In this document: piece after piece, positions 26,779 to 34,987 of the stretch
Layout: each line of letters opens with the position of its first letter
Position numbering within the stretch: position 1 is the first letter of the stretch
Assembly (NCBI RefSeq): GCF_034058155.1
Contig: NZ_CP139148.1
Location: forward strand, 1,426,001 to 1,490,000
Direction of reading: 5' to 3'
Source of the DNA: Flavobacterium sp. KACC 22761
GTDB taxonomy: Bacteria; Bacteroidota; Bacteroidia; Flavobacteriales; Flavobacteriaceae
DNA length: 64,000 nucleotides
Translations under genes and position numbers: made by a program
Notes under the pieces: model-generated
Database searches by the model: none
What the model was told of the DNA's origin: nothing
What the model saw: the letters and a program-made list of their open reading frames with translations, nothing else

Positions 26779-27963
26779 CTATTTTTTACGATTATAGAAT
26801 GTTGTGTTAAACAAGGCTTGGATAAAAGGCAATTTCGGGCATTTCATGATAACCCGTAAATCTTCAGCAAAAGAGGTTTTTTCATCCAAGAATTTGAAAA
26901 TTAACTTAGGATTTCCTTTTTTGAATAAAGAAGAAAAAATAGCACTTCCCAATTCATTATGACGGTGCAGAATATCTAAAAGTAATAAATCATAAAACCA
27001 AAAACGGCTTTTTTTATGAAAGTTTGTCATCCTGAGCGAAGTCGAAGGAGCACAAAGAAACGCTACCAATTCCGAAGATTTTTTATCCGAATTTTTAAAA
27101 GTATAACCCGTACTGGCTTTTGTCCAACCACCCGCAGTTCCAATATTTAAAACTCTTTTTGTGTTTTTTTCCCAAAAAGGATAACAAGTCATTGGAATAC
27201 TTCCCTGCTCTTTTTCAAGAATTTGATAGTGGCTTACGCCGAATTTCTCTAGATAAATTTGAATCTCATTTTCATATTCTTCTTTCGGAAGCAATTTTTC
27301 TGAAAACAAAGTATATTCAACCAAAGCTTCGGTTTTAGAAATCGGCAAAACATACATAAATCTTGTGTTTCCTTTCTGTTCAACAGAAAAATCCATGAAA
27401 GTGGCTTGATTCGGATTAAAAACTTCTGATTCTGATTTTACAAACCATCCCACAAAATGCTGATGTAAAACAGGATATTTCGTTTGATTTTCGGCGAAAG
27501 CCTTAGTATAAATGCTGTTGAATAAATAATTGCAGGTATATCTGTTTTCTTCTGTTCCAACAAAAACATGCGTTTCGAGCTCATTGATATCGGTTACTTT
27601 CTCATTCAAAAAAGTAATATTTGAATGTTTTGATAATTCTTCGAAAACAAAATTATAAAAATCGATTCCGTTGATTTTGTTGTATTGATAAGGCTTCAAC
27701 GCCAAATCGCGCTTAAAATTTTCATTGGCAAACAAAGCCAAATCCCATTTTTTTGAGACAATCGAATTCCAAGTTGAATCTTCCTTTTCCCAAAAACACC
27801 AAGTTCTGTCGTTGATTTTTTTTGAGTCTTTATCTAGCAGCAAAATTGATTTATCTGAGAATTTACCAGACAAAACCATTTTATAAACAGTCATCAAAGA
27901 AGCCAATCCGGCGCCGGTAAAAATGTAATCGAAATGTTTGATTTGTGAAGAATTCATTCTCAA
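26779..27963 (-). CDS. crtY: lycopene beta-cyclase (CrtY type) carrying a REP-derived insertion
   Basis: The 394-residue flavoprotein starts with the dinucleotide-binding motif FTGAGLASLMTVYKM, then LLLDKDSKK and the RTWCFWEKED segment of CrtY-type lycopene cyclases, which close the beta-ionone rings of carotenoids. The C-terminal region (FWFYDLLLLDILHR) is normal. In between lies the peptide CAPSTSLRMT, which is the translation of a dispersed REP element (27026-27051). It lies 12 bases after the thioredoxin-like gene on the same strand. No other carotenoid gene is in the window. Two closely spaced starts (27963, 27957) are possible. Confidence 0.88.
   Translation of the reverse strand: MRMNSSQIKHFDYIFTGAGLASLMTVYKMVLSGKFSDKSILLLDKDSKKINDRTWCFWEKEDSTWNSIVSKKWDLALFANENFKRDLALKPYQYNKINGIDFYNFVFEELSKHSNITFLNEKVTDINELETHVFVGTEENRYTCNYLFNSIYTKAFAENQTKYPVLHQHFVGWFVKSESEVFNPNQATFMDFSVEQKGNTRFMYVLPISKTEALVEYTLFSEKLLPKEEYENEIQIYLEKFGVSHYQILEKEQGSIPMTCYPFWEKNTKRVLNIGTAGGWTKASTGYTFKNSDKKSSELVAFLCAPSTSLRMTNFHKKSRFWFYDLLLLDILHRHNELGSAIFSSLFKKGNPKLIFKFLDEKTSFAEDLRVIMKCPKLPFIQALFNTTFYNRKK
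27026..27051. repeat. REP element inside lycopene cyclase coding sequence
   Basis: The plus strand reads GTCATCCTGAGCGAAGTCGA and continues with AGGAGC. It is nearly the same as the two inverted copies in the intergenic block at 28510-28576. It keeps the reading frame and encodes CAPSTSLRMT on the minus strand. Confidence 0.85.
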
Positions 27964-27975
27964 AAATAAGGAATT

Positions 27976-28440
27976 TTATTCTTTTAGTTTTTCTAAAAGA
28001 ATTTTAAAATCATTTGGACTCAAATAGATATTATATTGAAAAATGATTTCGTTCTTCTCATTCAAAACACATAAAGTTGGATATGCAATTTGATTATTAA
28101 TAGTGCCGAGTTGCAAAGCCAATTCATGAACGCCCACATTATTCCCCGAAGGCTGAAATTTAAAAACGTGATTATTAAAACTGATGTCTCGTTTTTCTTC
28201 GGCATTAAAATCAATGAAATAGAAATCTGAATTTAATTTTTGAATGATATCAGATTTACTGAAAGTCGTAGCTTTCATTCTTTGGCAAAACTGACACCAA
28301 TCGGTATGAATAAAAACAATGATTTTTCGTTTTTGAATCTGCTGTAAGCTGTCAATTTCTTCAAAAGAATTACTTTTCAGCTGGCAGAAACCTGTCGCTG
28401 AAATTCCGAAGAAGAAGATTAATAGAAAAAGCTTTTTCAT
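27976..28440 (-). CDS. secreted thioredoxin-like protein (CxxC)
   Basis: The 154-residue protein has a signal peptide (MKKLFLLIFFFGISATGFCQ) and a thioredoxin-like active site WCQFC (C49, C52). The surrounding IIVFIHTDWCQFCQRMKATTF and the cis-proline segment IAYPTLCVL complete the fold. It acts in the periplasm, possibly as a thiol reductase. It lies between a TonB receptor gene and crtY on the same strand. A 183-base composite palindrome separates it from the receptor gene. Confidence 0.85.
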   Translation of the reverse strand: MKKLFLLIFFFGISATGFCQLKSNSFEEIDSLQQIQKRKIIVFIHTDWCQFCQRMKATTFSKSDIIQKLNSDFYFIDFNAEEKRDISFNNHVFKFQPSGNNVGVHELALQLGTINNQIAYPTLCVLNEKNEIIFQYNIYLSPNDFKILLEKLKE

Positions 28441-28456
28441 TTGTTATTTATTTTTT

Positions 28457-28614
28457 GCCACAGATTACACAGATTAAATGGATTTTTTTTTTAGATTTTG
28501 ATTTGCATTTGTCAGGCTGAGCGTAGTCGAAGCCCGTTTCCAATTGGCGAGCCCTTCGACTCCGCTCAGGGTGACAACCAGAAAAAAATCCATTTAATCT
28601 GTGAAATCTGTGGC
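28457..28614. repeat. nested composite palindrome with REP pair inside
   Basis: The outer arms are GCCACAGATTACACAGATTA.. (28457-28483) and its near-complement ending in AATCTGTGGC (28582-28614). Inside lies an inverted pair of the CTTCGACT..GCTCAGG REP (28510-28536 and 28551-28576). So one palindrome is built inside another of unrelated sequence. The same words (TCTGTGGC) recur at 39064 and 39127. Confidence 0.85.
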
Positions 28615-28623
28615 TATAAAAAA

Positions 28624-30876
28624 TCACCTCAAAGTATATCGCAATCCCAAAAACCCACGAATAGTCTGATTTTGCCCATAAACATAAGTCGTATCAAAAG
28701 TCAAACCGTACGGATTATCAGGCGTTACCAAAACTTTTCCGGCCGAATCGTATTGCACATTTTTATCAAAAGGATCATTCGTTCCCGAAATCAAAAATGG
28801 ATTATTTTGCATTGGCGTAAAATTCAGCAAATTTTTGATTCCGCCATAAAGTTCAAAATTCTTCCATCCCGTAAAGGTAAACTGAATATTCTGAATACTG
28901 TACCACGGCGAATTTGGATTTCTAGGATCAGTTTCGCTTAACAGAGGCAGTTTCATCGGACTGTAAACATTTCCGGTATAATCCAACAATAAATTTAAAG
29001 CTTTTATTCTATACGAAACGCTCCAGGTTGCAGTGAAATTCTCGGTTAAAAAAGGTCTTTCAGAAATTCCGTTCTGAACATTTTTGTTATCCAAAACCGT
29101 TGCTCCGACAATAAACTTCAAACCCGATGGAAGATTAAGATCAATATTTGTGCTTATTCCTTGGCTTAATGCATATCCGTCGATATTATCGTAAATAATC
29201 TTGTTTGGGTCACTTTCATAGTCCGAAATGATTTTATTGCTAAAACGGGTGTAAAAAGCCGTTGTTTCGATGCCCATAAACGTTCCGTTTCCAAAATTAA
29301 TTTTCTGAATATAGTTCAAGTTCACATTCACCGACTTTTCTGGCTTCAAATCATTTGCAATTACAACATCTCTCGAACCTGTCAACGCGGCGTGATCTTC
29401 AGTAAATAAATTCACTACACGAAATCCGGTTCCAGCATTTAATCTGAAAATCGTGTTTTCATTGGCTTTGAATCGATACGCAAATCTCGGCGTTAAAATT
29501 GAGCCATGAATCGAATTATAATCATAACGCATCCCTAACAAAACTTGACTTTTTCGAGAAAACGTAATTTCGTCCTGAACAAAAATTCCCGGCAACCAAG
29601 TATTTTCAGGTTCATTTGTCGCTGGAGTATTATCGTCATAATAAGTATATCGGCTAGCGATTCCGGCCAATAAATCATTTCGTCCAATTTTTTTATCCCA
29701 AGTCAATTGCAGAAAACCAATTTTCTGATTTGCGATATACGAAGTCGTTCCGTAGCGACTGTCTTGATAATGCACATTTCCAGAGAACGAAAGCATCAGT
29801 TTTTCTTCAAATGGCAATTGATAACTTCCTATTAATTCGGCTCTTTTGGTATAAATACTTTCGCCGTAAATTTCGTCGCCTCCGCGGAATTTCTTTTCCC
29901 AGCGCACATCTCCGCCCCAGCGATCTTCGTACATTCCACGGGCTGCGATCGTAAAAATACGATTATGATTTCGCAGAAAACTCCATTTATTAAAAACCGA
30001 AATCCGGTCAGATAGCGTCACATCCGTAAAATTGTCTTTGTCCTTATCGATAACCTGATTGTAATTGAAATAATTAAGACCTAAAAGTGCGTTTGCTTTT
30101 TTCCCAACATTGAATTTCAGTCCCAAATCTAGATTATTTTCGAAATAAGTCGTCGTAAAATAATCTGCAGAAAACATTGGAGCATTTGTTGGATTTTTAG
30201 TTATGATGTTAATCAAACCGCCAACCGCTTCACTTCCGTAAAGAGACGAAGCCGGACCTTTTACGATTTCGATTCGTTCCACCAAAGAATTCGGAATTCC
30301 AGACAAACCATAAACCGTCGAAAGATTGCTTACAATTGGCATTCCGTCAATCAAGACCAAAGTATAAGGCCCTTCCAATCCGTTGATATGAATGTCGCCC
30401 GTGTTGCAGACACCGCAATTCAGCTGTGGCCGAACGCCATTTATATTTTGAAGCGCATCGTAAATACTTGGAGTCGGGTTTTTTTTGAAGAAAACCGGCG
30501 AATAAACCTCAACCGGAACAGCACTTTCTAAATGTTTTACCGGTTTTAAAGTTCCAGAAACCACCACTTCATTCAATTCATTTTGGTCTTCGGTCAATTC
30601 AAAATCAAGACTTAAATTTTGGTTTTCTAAGAGAGATATTCGTTGGGTTATTGATTTAAATCCTGTTGAAGTTATATTGATTTTATAAGTCCCTGTTGGA
30701 ATGTTTTCGAATTTATAAAACCCCAAAGAATCTGTTTGCGTTTTAAAGTTTGTATTTAACAAAGTGATATTAATTTCCTGTCCAGCAGGAATTAATCCGT
30801 TAATTTTTCCCGAGATATTTTGCGAATTAAGGCGTGTAGCAGAAATTATTACTATTGTCAAAAATAAATATTTCAT
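28624..30876 (-). CDS. TonB-dependent outer-membrane receptor with CarboxypepD_reg-like N-terminal domain
   Basis: The protein is 750 residues from the ATG at 30876 (signal MKYLFLTIVIISATRLNSQ). A carboxypeptidase-regulatory-like domain (about residues 20-105) comes first. The plug follows, with the cysteine pair NCGVCNTGDIHINGLEG and EIVKGPASSLYGSEAVGGLINIITK, then the barrel, which ends in LGLRYTLR. The substrate is unknown; the plug type is that of ferric-siderophore or metal receptors, and the neighbours (flavoprotein, MerC, Fur, NRAMP) hint at a metal. The longer frame to 30900 runs into the -7 box, so 30876 is chosen. Confidence 0.9.
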   Translation of the reverse strand: MKYLFLTIVIISATRLNSQNISGKINGLIPAGQEINITLLNTNFKTQTDSLGFYKFENIPTGTYKINITSTGFKSITQRISLLENQNLSLDFELTEDQNELNEVVVSGTLKPVKHLESAVPVEVYSPVFFKKNPTPSIYDALQNINGVRPQLNCGVCNTGDIHINGLEGPYTLVLIDGMPIVSNLSTVYGLSGIPNSLVERIEIVKGPASSLYGSEAVGGLINIITKNPTNAPMFSADYFTTTYFENNLDLGLKFNVGKKANALLGLNYFNYNQVIDKDKDNFTDVTLSDRISVFNKWSFLRNHNRIFTIAARGMYEDRWGGDVRWEKKFRGGDEIYGESIYTKRAELIGSYQLPFEEKLMLSFSGNVHYQDSRYGTTSYIANQKIGFLQLTWDKKIGRNDLLAGIASRYTYYDDNTPATNEPENTWLPGIFVQDEITFSRKSQVLLGMRYDYNSIHGSILTPRFAYRFKANENTIFRLNAGTGFRVVNLFTEDHAALTGSRDVVIANDLKPEKSVNVNLNYIQKINFGNGTFMGIETTAFYTRFSNKIISDYESDPNKIIYDNIDGYALSQGISTNIDLNLPSGLKFIVGATVLDNKNVQNGISERPFLTENFTATWSVSYRIKALNLLLDYTGNVYSPMKLPLLSETDPRNPNSPWYSIQNIQFTFTGWKNFELYGGIKNLLNFTPMQNNPFLISGTNDPFDKNVQYDSAGKVLVTPDNPYGLTFDTTYVYGQNQTIRGFLGLRYTLR

Positions 30877-30897
30877 TATTATAAAATTAAATTTAGA

Positions 30898-30905
30898 CAA
30901 AACTA
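30898..30905 (-). promoter_or_regulatory. -7 promoter box of the TonB receptor gene
   Basis: Reads TAGTTTTG on the minus strand, 21 bases before the ATG at 30876. It rules out the longer start at 30900. Confidence 0.5.
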
Positions 30906-31039
30906 AAAATTAAATTTGATAAATATTGTTTCTGGCTATAATAATTTTAAACGGATTGAATTCAATGTGTTAGATTTTTGTTTTTATCACACAAAACAAA
31001 GTCTCAAAATTGTTTTATTAAATTCATTATGATTAATCA

Positions 31040-31170
31040 CGCAAAGACGCAGAGACGCGAAGTTTTTTTCTAAACCATATCAGTCATATAAGTTCATTTC
31101 AAACCAAACTTAAATCATCTTATATGACTTATATGGTGTAATTTCTCCTTCGCGACTTTGCGTCTTTGCG
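31040..31170. repeat. nested composite palindrome between the TonB receptor and flavoprotein genes
   Basis: The outer arms of 23 bases (31040-31062 and 31148-31170; words CGCAAAGACG..) pair with two mismatches. The inner arms of 19 bases (31074-31092 and 31119-31137; CATATAAG words) pair with one mismatch. The outer and inner sequences are unrelated to each other. The rest of this 288-base gap is AT-rich and holds no gene. Confidence 0.85.
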
Positions 31171-31188
31171 AGAAATTTTCAGCGCGCG

Positions 31189-32094
31189 CTAGAAATCTTC
31201 GTCGATAAGATCTTTATTGATAACCGCTCCGGCGAAAGAACCGGTAGAAACCGCAATAGCCACAGATCGCATTTGAGTCGTACAATCTCCACTAGCATAA
31301 ATTCCTGGAACATTTGTTTTTTGCATGGCATCCACTTTTAGTAAACCTTGTTCGTTTATATCGCAACCCAAATCTTTGGGCAACGAACAATGTTGTTCAA
31401 ATGGCGGTCTTGCGTAAATGGCTTTTACCTCAACTTTTTCATTGTTTTTAAAAACGATATTCGAAACATATCCATCATTATGCTCAAACGAATCTATTTC
31501 ATCTTCAAAAATTGAAATACCCTTTTCCTTCAGAATCCGAGTTTGTTCCAAAGTCATTTCCGATCTTCCATTAGTAAATAATCGTAAATCTTTTGTCCAA
31601 TTGGAGATTAATTTTGCGTATTCAAAAGCCATTTCGCCATTGGCAATAATCGCTGTTTTTTCATTTTTAACCTCATAACCATGACAATACGGACAATGCA
31701 AAACCGAGATTCCCCAGCAATCTGAAAAACCCTTTATTTCCGGCAATAAATCTTTTGCTCCACTTGCGAACAAGATTTTTCTGGAATTGAAAACTTCCCC
31801 TGATTCTGTTGAAACTTCAAATCCATTTTCTTTTTTAATTGCTTTTAAGGCTAGCCCGTTATAAAAATAAATTGTTTTATAAAGATCAACTTGTAATTTG
31901 GCTTTCGCCGAAATAACAGCAGGCTTCTCTCCGTCTTGTGTAATAAAATTATGCGAATGCGGTGTTTGTCTGTTGCAAGGCAATCCGCTGTCAATAACCA
32001 AAACCTGACGAAGCGAACGCCCTAAACTCATAGAAGCTGATAATCCGCTATAACTTCCACCAATGATAATCACTTCAAAATTCTTCTGTTCCAT
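31189..32094 (-). CDS. thioredoxin-reductase-like FAD/NAD(P) oxidoreductase
   Basis: The 301-residue flavoprotein starts with an FAD-binding motif GGSYSGLSASMSLGR. The redox pair CPYC is at residues 134-137, in the place of the TrxR active site. The second dinucleotide region is IIANGEMAFEYAKL, and the C-terminal FAD motif is VPGIYASGDCTT. The CPYCHGYEV context is that of the thioredoxin-reductase-like group found with metal or stress genes rather than of housekeeping TrxB. It lies 11 bases after the MerC gene, so the two are co-transcribed. Confidence 0.88.
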   Translation of the reverse strand: MEQKNFEVIIIGGSYSGLSASMSLGRSLRQVLVIDSGLPCNRQTPHSHNFITQDGEKPAVISAKAKLQVDLYKTIYFYNGLALKAIKKENGFEVSTESGEVFNSRKILFASGAKDLLPEIKGFSDCWGISVLHCPYCHGYEVKNEKTAIIANGEMAFEYAKLISNWTKDLRLFTNGRSEMTLEQTRILKEKGISIFEDEIDSFEHNDGYVSNIVFKNNEKVEVKAIYARPPFEQHCSLPKDLGCDINEQGLLKVDAMQKTNVPGIYASGDCTTQMRSVAIAVSTGSFAGAVINKDLIDEDF

Positions 32095-32105
32095 AATGCT
32101 AATTT

Positions 32106-32459
32106 TTAATGATTTTGTTTTCTGTGTAAATTGTAATTCAACAAATGCCCTACAATCATTCCGAAACCTCCGAAGTAGATCAGGTCAAGATGAATTTCAA
32201 ATAAGATTTCGCTCAAAATACTGATCCAAATCAAACTCATCGAAATGATCAAAATTGAAGATACCAAAAGAGCGGATTTTTTTATAATTTTGATAATCGC
32301 AAATAAACCAAAAGAAGCAAAAATCAAATCGATAATTGGGTTGTGAATTAGCCCTAAAGGGAGAATGGTTAGTATTGGAAAAATCAAACAATGAACCAAG
32401 CAAAATGCCGCACTAGAGATTCCCAAAATATCGTAAAAAGATGTCGTTATTTTCTTCAT
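32106..32459 (-). CDS. MerC-domain membrane protein
   Basis: This 117-residue protein has four hydrophobic segments and the MerC motif AAFCLVHCLIFPIL (C20, C24), the cysteine pair that can carry a soft metal across the inner membrane in the family. The C-terminus holds the YNLHRKQNH histidine tail. It is divergent from a Fur-type gene, and the 93-base gap contains a 9-1-9 palindrome, so it is probably under control of that regulator. No mercury-resistance genes are near, so a role in zinc or iron handling is more likely than mercury. Confidence 0.85.
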   Translation of the reverse strand: MKKITTSFYDILGISSAAFCLVHCLIFPILTILPLGLIHNPIIDLIFASFGLFAIIKIIKKSALLVSSILIISMSLIWISILSEILFEIHLDLIYFGGFGMIVGHLLNYNLHRKQNH

Positions 32460-32513
32460 TTATTTTATATTTGCTTAATGCAATTTTGTTGCAAATATAC
32501 ATGATTTTACACA

Positions 32514-32532
32514 ATCGCAACATTGTTGCGAT
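32514..32532. promoter_or_regulatory. candidate Fur/Zur-type operator (9-1-9 palindrome)
   Basis: ATCGCAACA-T-TGTTGCGAT is a perfect inverted repeat with one central base, the shape of Fur-family boxes. It lies midway between the divergent MerC and Fur genes, 21 bases before the Fur start codon. A related partial site with TGCAA/TTGCA words is at 32479-32494. Confidence 0.7.
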
Positions 32533-32552
32533 AATTTTTTTTAAAATTAAAA

Positions 32553-32945
32553 ATGAAAGCTACACGTAACACAACAGCAAAGACGGCCGTTTTAGAGGTT
32601 TTTGAAAAAGCTAATACCGCCTTGTCTCACACAGAAATTCAAAAACAACTGAACGATGTATGCGACCGCGTGACCATTTATAGAATTCTTGATAGACTTT
32701 TGAACGATGATATTATTCATAAAATTTCAAACCTTGATGGGACGGTAAAATATGCAAAATGCAATCATTCCAACCAGCGTGTTCACATTCATAATCATGC
32801 TCATTTTAGTTGTGAAAATTGCCATGAAATTACTTGTCTTGAAACTGTAAAGCCGAGCTATATAATGCCCCATAATTATAAAGTGACAGAGATCAATTTT
32901 ACTCTTTCTGGCTTATGTCCAAAATGTTTAAATTCTAACATTTAG
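32553..32945 (+). CDS. Fur family metal-responsive repressor
   Basis: The 130-residue protein has the Fur winged helix (THEIQKQL..DRVTIYRILDRLLNDDIIHKI) and the structural zinc pairs CENC (C87, C90) and CPKC (C122, C125), with the HIHNHAHF histidine cluster between. Fur and Zur cannot be told apart with confidence; the coupling to a MerC gene and the GCAACA/TGTTGC box lean to Zur. It is likely autoregulated through 32514-32532. Confidence 0.9.
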   Translation: MKATRNTTAKTAVLEVFEKANTALSHTEIQKQLNDVCDRVTIYRILDRLLNDDIIHKISNLDGTVKYAKCNHSNQRVHIHNHAHFSCENCHEITCLETVKPSYIMPHNYKVTEINFTLSGLCPKCLNSNI

Positions 32946-32946
32946 G

Positions 32947-32964
32947 TTTTAGGCTTGTCTAAAA
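32947..32964. promoter_or_regulatory. candidate MntR/DtxR operator upstream of the NRAMP gene
   Basis: TTTTAGGC-TT-GTCTAAAA is an 8-2-8 inverted repeat with one mismatch. It resembles the TTTAGG..CCTAAA boxes of DtxR/MntR regulators. It abuts the -33 element of the next promoter (TTG at 32968), and the likely cognate regulator gene follows the transporter. Confidence 0.65.
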
Positions 32965-32967
32965 ATA

Positions 32968-33000
32968 TTGTTTCGCGAATATAATTTTTACCTATATTTG
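32968..33000 (+). promoter_or_regulatory. promoter of the NRAMP gene
   Basis: TTG (32968-32970), 22 bases, then TATATTTG (32993-33000), which fits the Bacteroidota TTG/TAnnTTTG pattern. The ATG follows at 33020. Confidence 0.6.
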
Positions 33001-33019
33001 TGAAAACAATACTTTTACA

Positions 33020-34888
33020 ATGGCCAAATCTTTAGAAGAAGTAAACCAATCCGTTGCTACGGAACATAAAAAAACCGGATTCAGAAAAATATTAGCCTTT
33101 TTAGGCCCTGCTTATTTAGTTAGCGTTGGCTATATGGATCCTGGCAACTGGGCAACAGATATCGCAGGTGGAAGCCAATTTGGTTATACTTTAGTCTGGG
33201 TTTTATTGATGAGCAACTTAATGGCTTTGCTTTTGCAAAGTTTGAGCGCACGGCTCGGAATTGTAACACAGCGCGACCTTGCGCAAGCTTCAAGAGAAAC
33301 CTATTCAAAATACATCAATTACATTTTGTATTTTTTAGCCGAAATCGCCATTGCAGCTTGTGATTTGGCAGAAGTTCTCGGAATGGCAATCGGGATTAAT
33401 CTTTTATTCGGAATTCCACTTCTTGAAGGTGTTTTGATTACCGTTTTAGATACTTTTCTTCTTTTATTCTTAATCAATAAAGGAATCCGCAAAATGGAAG
33501 CTTTCATAATTGCTTTGGTCGCGATTATTGGTTTTTCTTTCATTTTTGAAATGATTTTTGCTGAACCAGAAATTCATAAAATCATCGGCGGACTTGTGCC
33601 TTCAATTCCAAATTCGGCTGCGCTTTATATTGCAATCGGGATTATCGGAGCAACTGTAATGCCTCATAACTTGTATCTGCATTCTTCTTTGGTGCAAACC
33701 AGAAAATTTGATCGCACTCCAGCCGGAATCAAACAAGCTTTGAAATATAACCTTATCGATTCGACAATTGCCTTGAATTTGGCTTTTTTTGTAAACACCG
33801 CAATCCTAATTCTTGCAGCGGCGACATTTCATAAAAACGGAATGTTTGAAGTTGCCGAAATTCAAGATGCGCATCAATTTCTTGAGCCTTTATTGGGAAC
33901 AAAATGGGCACCAATTTTATTTGCTGTCGCGTTAATAGCCGCGGGGCAAAGCTCAACCGTTACCGGAACTTTGGCTGGACAAATTGTAATGGAGGGTTAT
34001 CTTCATTTTAGAATTCAGCCTTGGGTTCGTAGAATTATTACACGCTTGATAGCTATTATACCTGCTTTAGTAGTGATTTATATTTACGGCGAAAGCGTCA
34101 CGGGAAAACTACTGATTTTAAGCCAAGTCATTCTTAGTCTGCAGTTGGGATTTGCAATTATTCCGCTGATTCACTTTGTGAGTGATAAATCAAAAATGAA
34201 TGGTTTTCATATTTCAAGAACGACTCAGATTGTTTCCTGGGTTATTGCTTCAATCATTGTTTCGCTAAATGCAAAATTAGTTTATGACGAAATCACTTCT
34301 TGGCTCGAAACTTCTAATAATCCAACGATCTTATGGTTAACGGTTGTTCCGTTGGCTTTTGGATTCTCAGCATTATTGCTATACATCATTTTTAAACCGT
34401 TTATTGCCAAATTCAAAGCAAAAACAATCAACCATTCGCCACATAATCTAAAACTTCATTTTTCTCAAAAGAAAACTCATGAAGTTAAAAATATCGCTGT
34501 TTCTGTGGATTTTTCAAATGCTGATGAAGCTGCGCTTAACCATGCATTCGAATTGGGCGGAATGCACGCAAAATACACGCTTATTCACATTGTCGAAACT
34601 GTTGGCGCTTTGATCTACGGAATTCATATTCATGATCATGAAACCACTGTCGATGAAAAATTATTATTAAATTACAAAGAAATGCTTTCGCAAAAGGGCT
34701 TTAAAATTGAAACAGAACTCGGTTTTGGGAAACCGGATAAGATAATCCCAGAAATCATCAATAACGGAAATTTCGACATTCTTGTTATGGGAACTCACGG
34801 CCACACTGGCCTAAAAGATATTCTTTTTGGCACAACGGTCGATAAATTGAGACATAAAATTTCAATACCTTTGTTGATTGTTAAATAA
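33020..34888 (+). CDS. mntH: NRAMP divalent metal transporter fused to a universal stress (Usp) domain
   Basis: The 622-residue protein has an N-terminal NRAMP part (to about residue 460) with the metal-site motifs DPGN (D40-N43) and MPHN (M214-N217), for Mn(II)/Fe(II) uptake driven by protons. The C-terminal 135 residues (488-622) are a Usp domain with the nucleotide-binding pattern G-2x-G-9x-G-T (GTHGHTGLKDILFGT). Plain MntH is about 410-440 residues, so the Usp part is an added cytoplasmic domain that may gate the transporter by ATP or stress. A DtxR/MntR gene follows after a repeat. Confidence 0.93.
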   Translation: MAKSLEEVNQSVATEHKKTGFRKILAFLGPAYLVSVGYMDPGNWATDIAGGSQFGYTLVWVLLMSNLMALLLQSLSARLGIVTQRDLAQASRETYSKYINYILYFLAEIAIAACDLAEVLGMAIGINLLFGIPLLEGVLITVLDTFLLLFLINKGIRKMEAFIIALVAIIGFSFIFEMIFAEPEIHKIIGGLVPSIPNSAALYIAIGIIGATVMPHNLYLHSSLVQTRKFDRTPAGIKQALKYNLIDSTIALNLAFFVNTAILILAAATFHKNGMFEVAEIQDAHQFLEPLLGTKWAPILFAVALIAAGQSSTVTGTLAGQIVMEGYLHFRIQPWVRRIITRLIAIIPALVVIYIYGESVTGKLLILSQVILSLQLGFAIIPLIHFVSDKSKMNGFHISRTTQIVSWVIASIIVSLNAKLVYDEITSWLETSNNPTILWLTVVPLAFGFSALLLYIIFKPFIAKFKAKTINHSPHNLKLHFSQKKTHEVKNIAVSVDFSNADEAALNHAFELGGMHAKYTLIHIVETVGALIYGIHIHDHETTVDEKLLLNYKEMLSQKGFKIETELGFGKPDKIIPEIINNGNFDILVMGTHGHTGLKDILFGTTVDKLRHKISIPLLIVK

Positions 34889-34987
34889 AAGTTGCTAAGG
34901 TGCTAAGCTGCTAAGATGCTAAGGTTTTTTAAACCTTAAAAGAAAACTTACAAACTTACAAACTTAGGAGCTTAGAAGCTTAAAGAA
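34889..34987. repeat. 8-base tandem words forming an imperfect palindrome
   Basis: GCTAAGGT-GCTAAGCT-GCTAAGAT-GCTAAGG on the left, and CTTACAAA-CTTACAAA-CTTAGGAG-CTTAGAAG-CTTA on the right. The unit length is exactly 8 on both sides, and the fifth to seventh positions vary. It lies between two co-directional metal genes. Confidence 0.8.

Noticed and set aside
28498..28941. 147-residue frame running through the composite palindrome
   Set aside because: It is made of REP sequence plus the reverse of the TonB receptor gene.
34889..34987. Possible CRISPR array because of regular spacing
   Set aside because: Units are only 8 bases, with no unique spacers of 25-45 bases, and no cas genes are near.
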